Source of the DNA: Syntrophomonadaceae bacterium | GTDB lineage: Bacteria > Bacillota > Syntrophomonadia > Syntrophomonadales > Syntrophomonadaceae | NCBI GenBank assembly: GCA_012798055.1 | Contig: JAAZOA010000040.1 | Span: 1 to 7,171 of the forward strand | DNA length: 7,171 bases | Reading direction: 5' to 3' | In this document: positions 5,934-7,171 of the stretch, one piece after another | How positions within the stretch are numbered: the stretch's first letter is position 1 | How the letters are laid out: every line of letters begins with the position of its first letter | Program-made: the position numbers and the translations under genes | The notes under the pieces: model-generated | Databases searched by the model: none | Seen by the model: the letters and a program-made list of their open reading frames with translations, nothing else | What the model was told of the DNA's origin: nothing

Positions 5934-7171
5934 TTGCATTACGAAGAGCTCACCAAGGCTCAGCTTATCGGCGAATTGATGGCATTGCGCCAGAAGGTCG
6001 AAGAGCTCCAGAGCAACAAGGGGATAGCCCTCAACGAATCACAGCAGCAGATGGAGCAGGTCATCGAACTCCTGCCTGACGCCACCCTGGTCATCAATAT
6101 GCGGGGAGAGGTGGTCTTTTGGAACAAGGCCATGCAGGAAATGACCGGCGTCCCCAAAGATGAGATCATCGGCAAAGGTGACTACGAATACGCCCTCCCA
6201 TTCTACGGCTATCGGCGTCCCATCCTTATTGACATGGTCCTCATGTCGGAACGGGAATACAGCGAAATCAAGGACAAATATGATTTTATCGGGCAGGAAG
6301 AGAGCAACCTCTCCGGGGAAGTCTATGTCCCCAACACGTATGGGGGAAAAGGGGCCTACCTGTGGGGTTATGCTTCACTGCTATATGATCGCCAGGGCCG
6401 GGTATACGGAGCCATCCAGTCCATCCGTGATATTTCCGACCGCAAGCAGGCAGAAATGGCGTTGCGGCATGCGGAAGAGCGGTTTGGTAAGGCTTTCATG
6501 GTCAGCCCCATCCCCATGGCCATCTCCGAACAGAAGAACGGGATCTACCTGGACGTCAACGACAGTTTCCTGCAGGCCACCGGTTACTCTCGCCAGGAGA
6601 TGATCGGCGCATCCTCGCTGGACCTGAAGTTCTGGGTCGACGCCACCCAGAGGGATGAAATACTGCAGCTCCTGCAAAACGGCGAAAAAGTTAGAAACCG
6701 GGAAATCAAGTATCACACCAGCCAGGGGCAGGAGAGACTCGCTCTATTGTCCATGGAAGCCATACTCATCAACAAGACCGCCTGCCTGGTGACCATGTTC
6801 CTGGACATCACTGAACACCGCCAGATGGAAAAAGACATCGCCCGATTGGACCGGCTGAACCTTATCGGGGAGATGGCAGCCAGCATCGGCCATGAGATCA
6901 GGAATCCCATGACCGCTGTGCGCGGATTCATCCAGCTGTTGAACGAACGGGAACGCAACCCGCAGGATAAGGCCTATTTCGACATCATGCTGGAAGAACT
7001 GGACCGGGCCAATGAGATCATCTCCGAATATCTGCGTATGGCCCGGGATAAGATCGTGCACCTGCGCCCCCACAGCCTGGACCAGGTAGTCAGGGCCATC
7101 GCCCCGATGCTGGAAGCCGACGCCAATTACCGGGGCATGACCATCGAGTTGAACCTGGGCAATCCGCCCCG
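5934..7171 (+). CDS. Cytoplasmic PAS-PAS sensor histidine kinase (3' end missing)
   Basis: Sensor kinase of a two-component system, 412 codons visible, read from a TTG start (MHYEELTKAQLIGEL...) chosen by its ribosome binding site. Residues 3-47 look like a coiled coil. A first PAS domain spans about 45-170, with LLPDATLVINMRGEVVFWNKAM, a GKGDYEYALPFYG segment common in PAS kinases of anaerobes, and the terminal DISDRKQAE. A second PAS spans about 180-295 (ERFGKAFMVSPIPMAI to FLDITEHRQME). The HisKA domain follows with GEMAASIGHEIRNPMT; His320 is the phosphoacceptor. The HATPase domain (N, G1 and G2 boxes) lies beyond the window. There is no transmembrane segment or signal peptide, so it senses a cytoplasmic signal. 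The ligand is unknown; no heme or flavin site can be named from sequence. No response regulator is visible. The H-box resembles those of Firmicutes spore-former kinases. Possible regulation of the upstream genes is only positional inference. Confidence 0.92.
   Translation, partial: MHYEELTKAQLIGELMALRQKVEELQSNKGIALNESQQQMEQVIELLPDATLVINMRGEVVFWNKAMQEMTGVPKDEIIGKGDYEYALPFYGYRRPILIDMVLMSEREYSEIKDKYDFIGQEESNLSGEVYVPNTYGGKGAYLWGYASLLYDRQGRVYGAIQSIRDISDRKQAEMALRHAEERFGKAFMVSPIPMAISEQKNGIYLDVNDSFLQATGYSRQEMIGASSLDLKFWVDATQRDEILQLLQNGEKVRNREIKYHTSQGQERLALLSMEAILINKTACLVTMFLDITEHRQMEKDIARLDRLNLIGEMAASIGHEIRNPMTAVRGFIQLLNERERNPQDKAYFDIMLEELDRANEIISEYLRMARDKIVHLRPHSLDQVVRAIAPMLEADANYRGMTIELNLGNPP

Noticed and set aside
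6160..6603. A 147-codon + strand frame overlapping the kinase
   Set aside because: The other frame gives continuous PAS domain sequence here; this one gives no recognisable domain and is Ser/Thr/Arg-rich.

Overview
This window looks like a piece of a bacterial chromosome, most likely from an anaerobic or facultative member of the Clostridia (Firmicutes) of the Peptococcaceae/Syntrophomonadaceae kind. The reasons are strong GGAGG-type ribosome binding sites before nearly every gene, tight same-strand packing, a TTG start, a FixABCX-type electron transfer set joined to acyl-CoA dehydrogenases, and a PAS histidine kinase whose H-box resembles those of spore-former kinases. The taxonomic guess is inference; no rRNA or other marker gene is present. 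All genes are on the + strand.

Layout: (1) 1-1278, the C-terminal two thirds of a large acyl-CoA dehydrogenase of the roughly 600-residue type with an extra C-terminal domain (DmdC-like). (2) 1279-1360, a short spacer with a perfect 10-bp inverted repeat. (3) 1361-2500, a second, ordinary-length acyl-CoA dehydrogenase. (4) 2513-3808, fixC, a flavoprotein related to ETF:quinone oxidoreductase. (5) 3805-4089, fixX, a small ferredoxin-like protein overlapping fixC by 4 bases. (6) 4139-4891, etfB/fixA. (7) 4896-5828, etfA/fixB. (8) 5829-5933, a spacer with a weak promoter candidate. (9) 5934 to the window end, a cytoplasmic PAS-PAS-HisKA sensor kinase, cut off before its ATP-binding domain.

Genes 2 to 7 read as one metabolic unit. 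The dehydrogenases would oxidise an acyl-CoA to an enoyl-CoA and pass electrons to the EtfAB (FixBA) heterodimer. FixC with FixX would then take electrons from EtfAB toward the membrane quinone pool, or take part in flavin-based bifurcation. In E. coli, FixABCX-like proteins serve carnitine metabolism, and in diazotrophs they feed nitrogenase. Here the partners are acyl-CoA dehydrogenases, and no nitrogen-fixation gene is visible. The kinase may sense a related metabolic or redox state, but that link rests only on position.

Points most worth a second look are several non-consensus residues at flavin-contact positions in EtfA and in the second acyl-CoA dehydrogenase, the fixC-X-A-B gene order, and the intercistronic hairpin, which would act as a terminator only for antisense transcripts. 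I found no mobile element, CRISPR array, tRNA, rRNA or clearly unknown gene.
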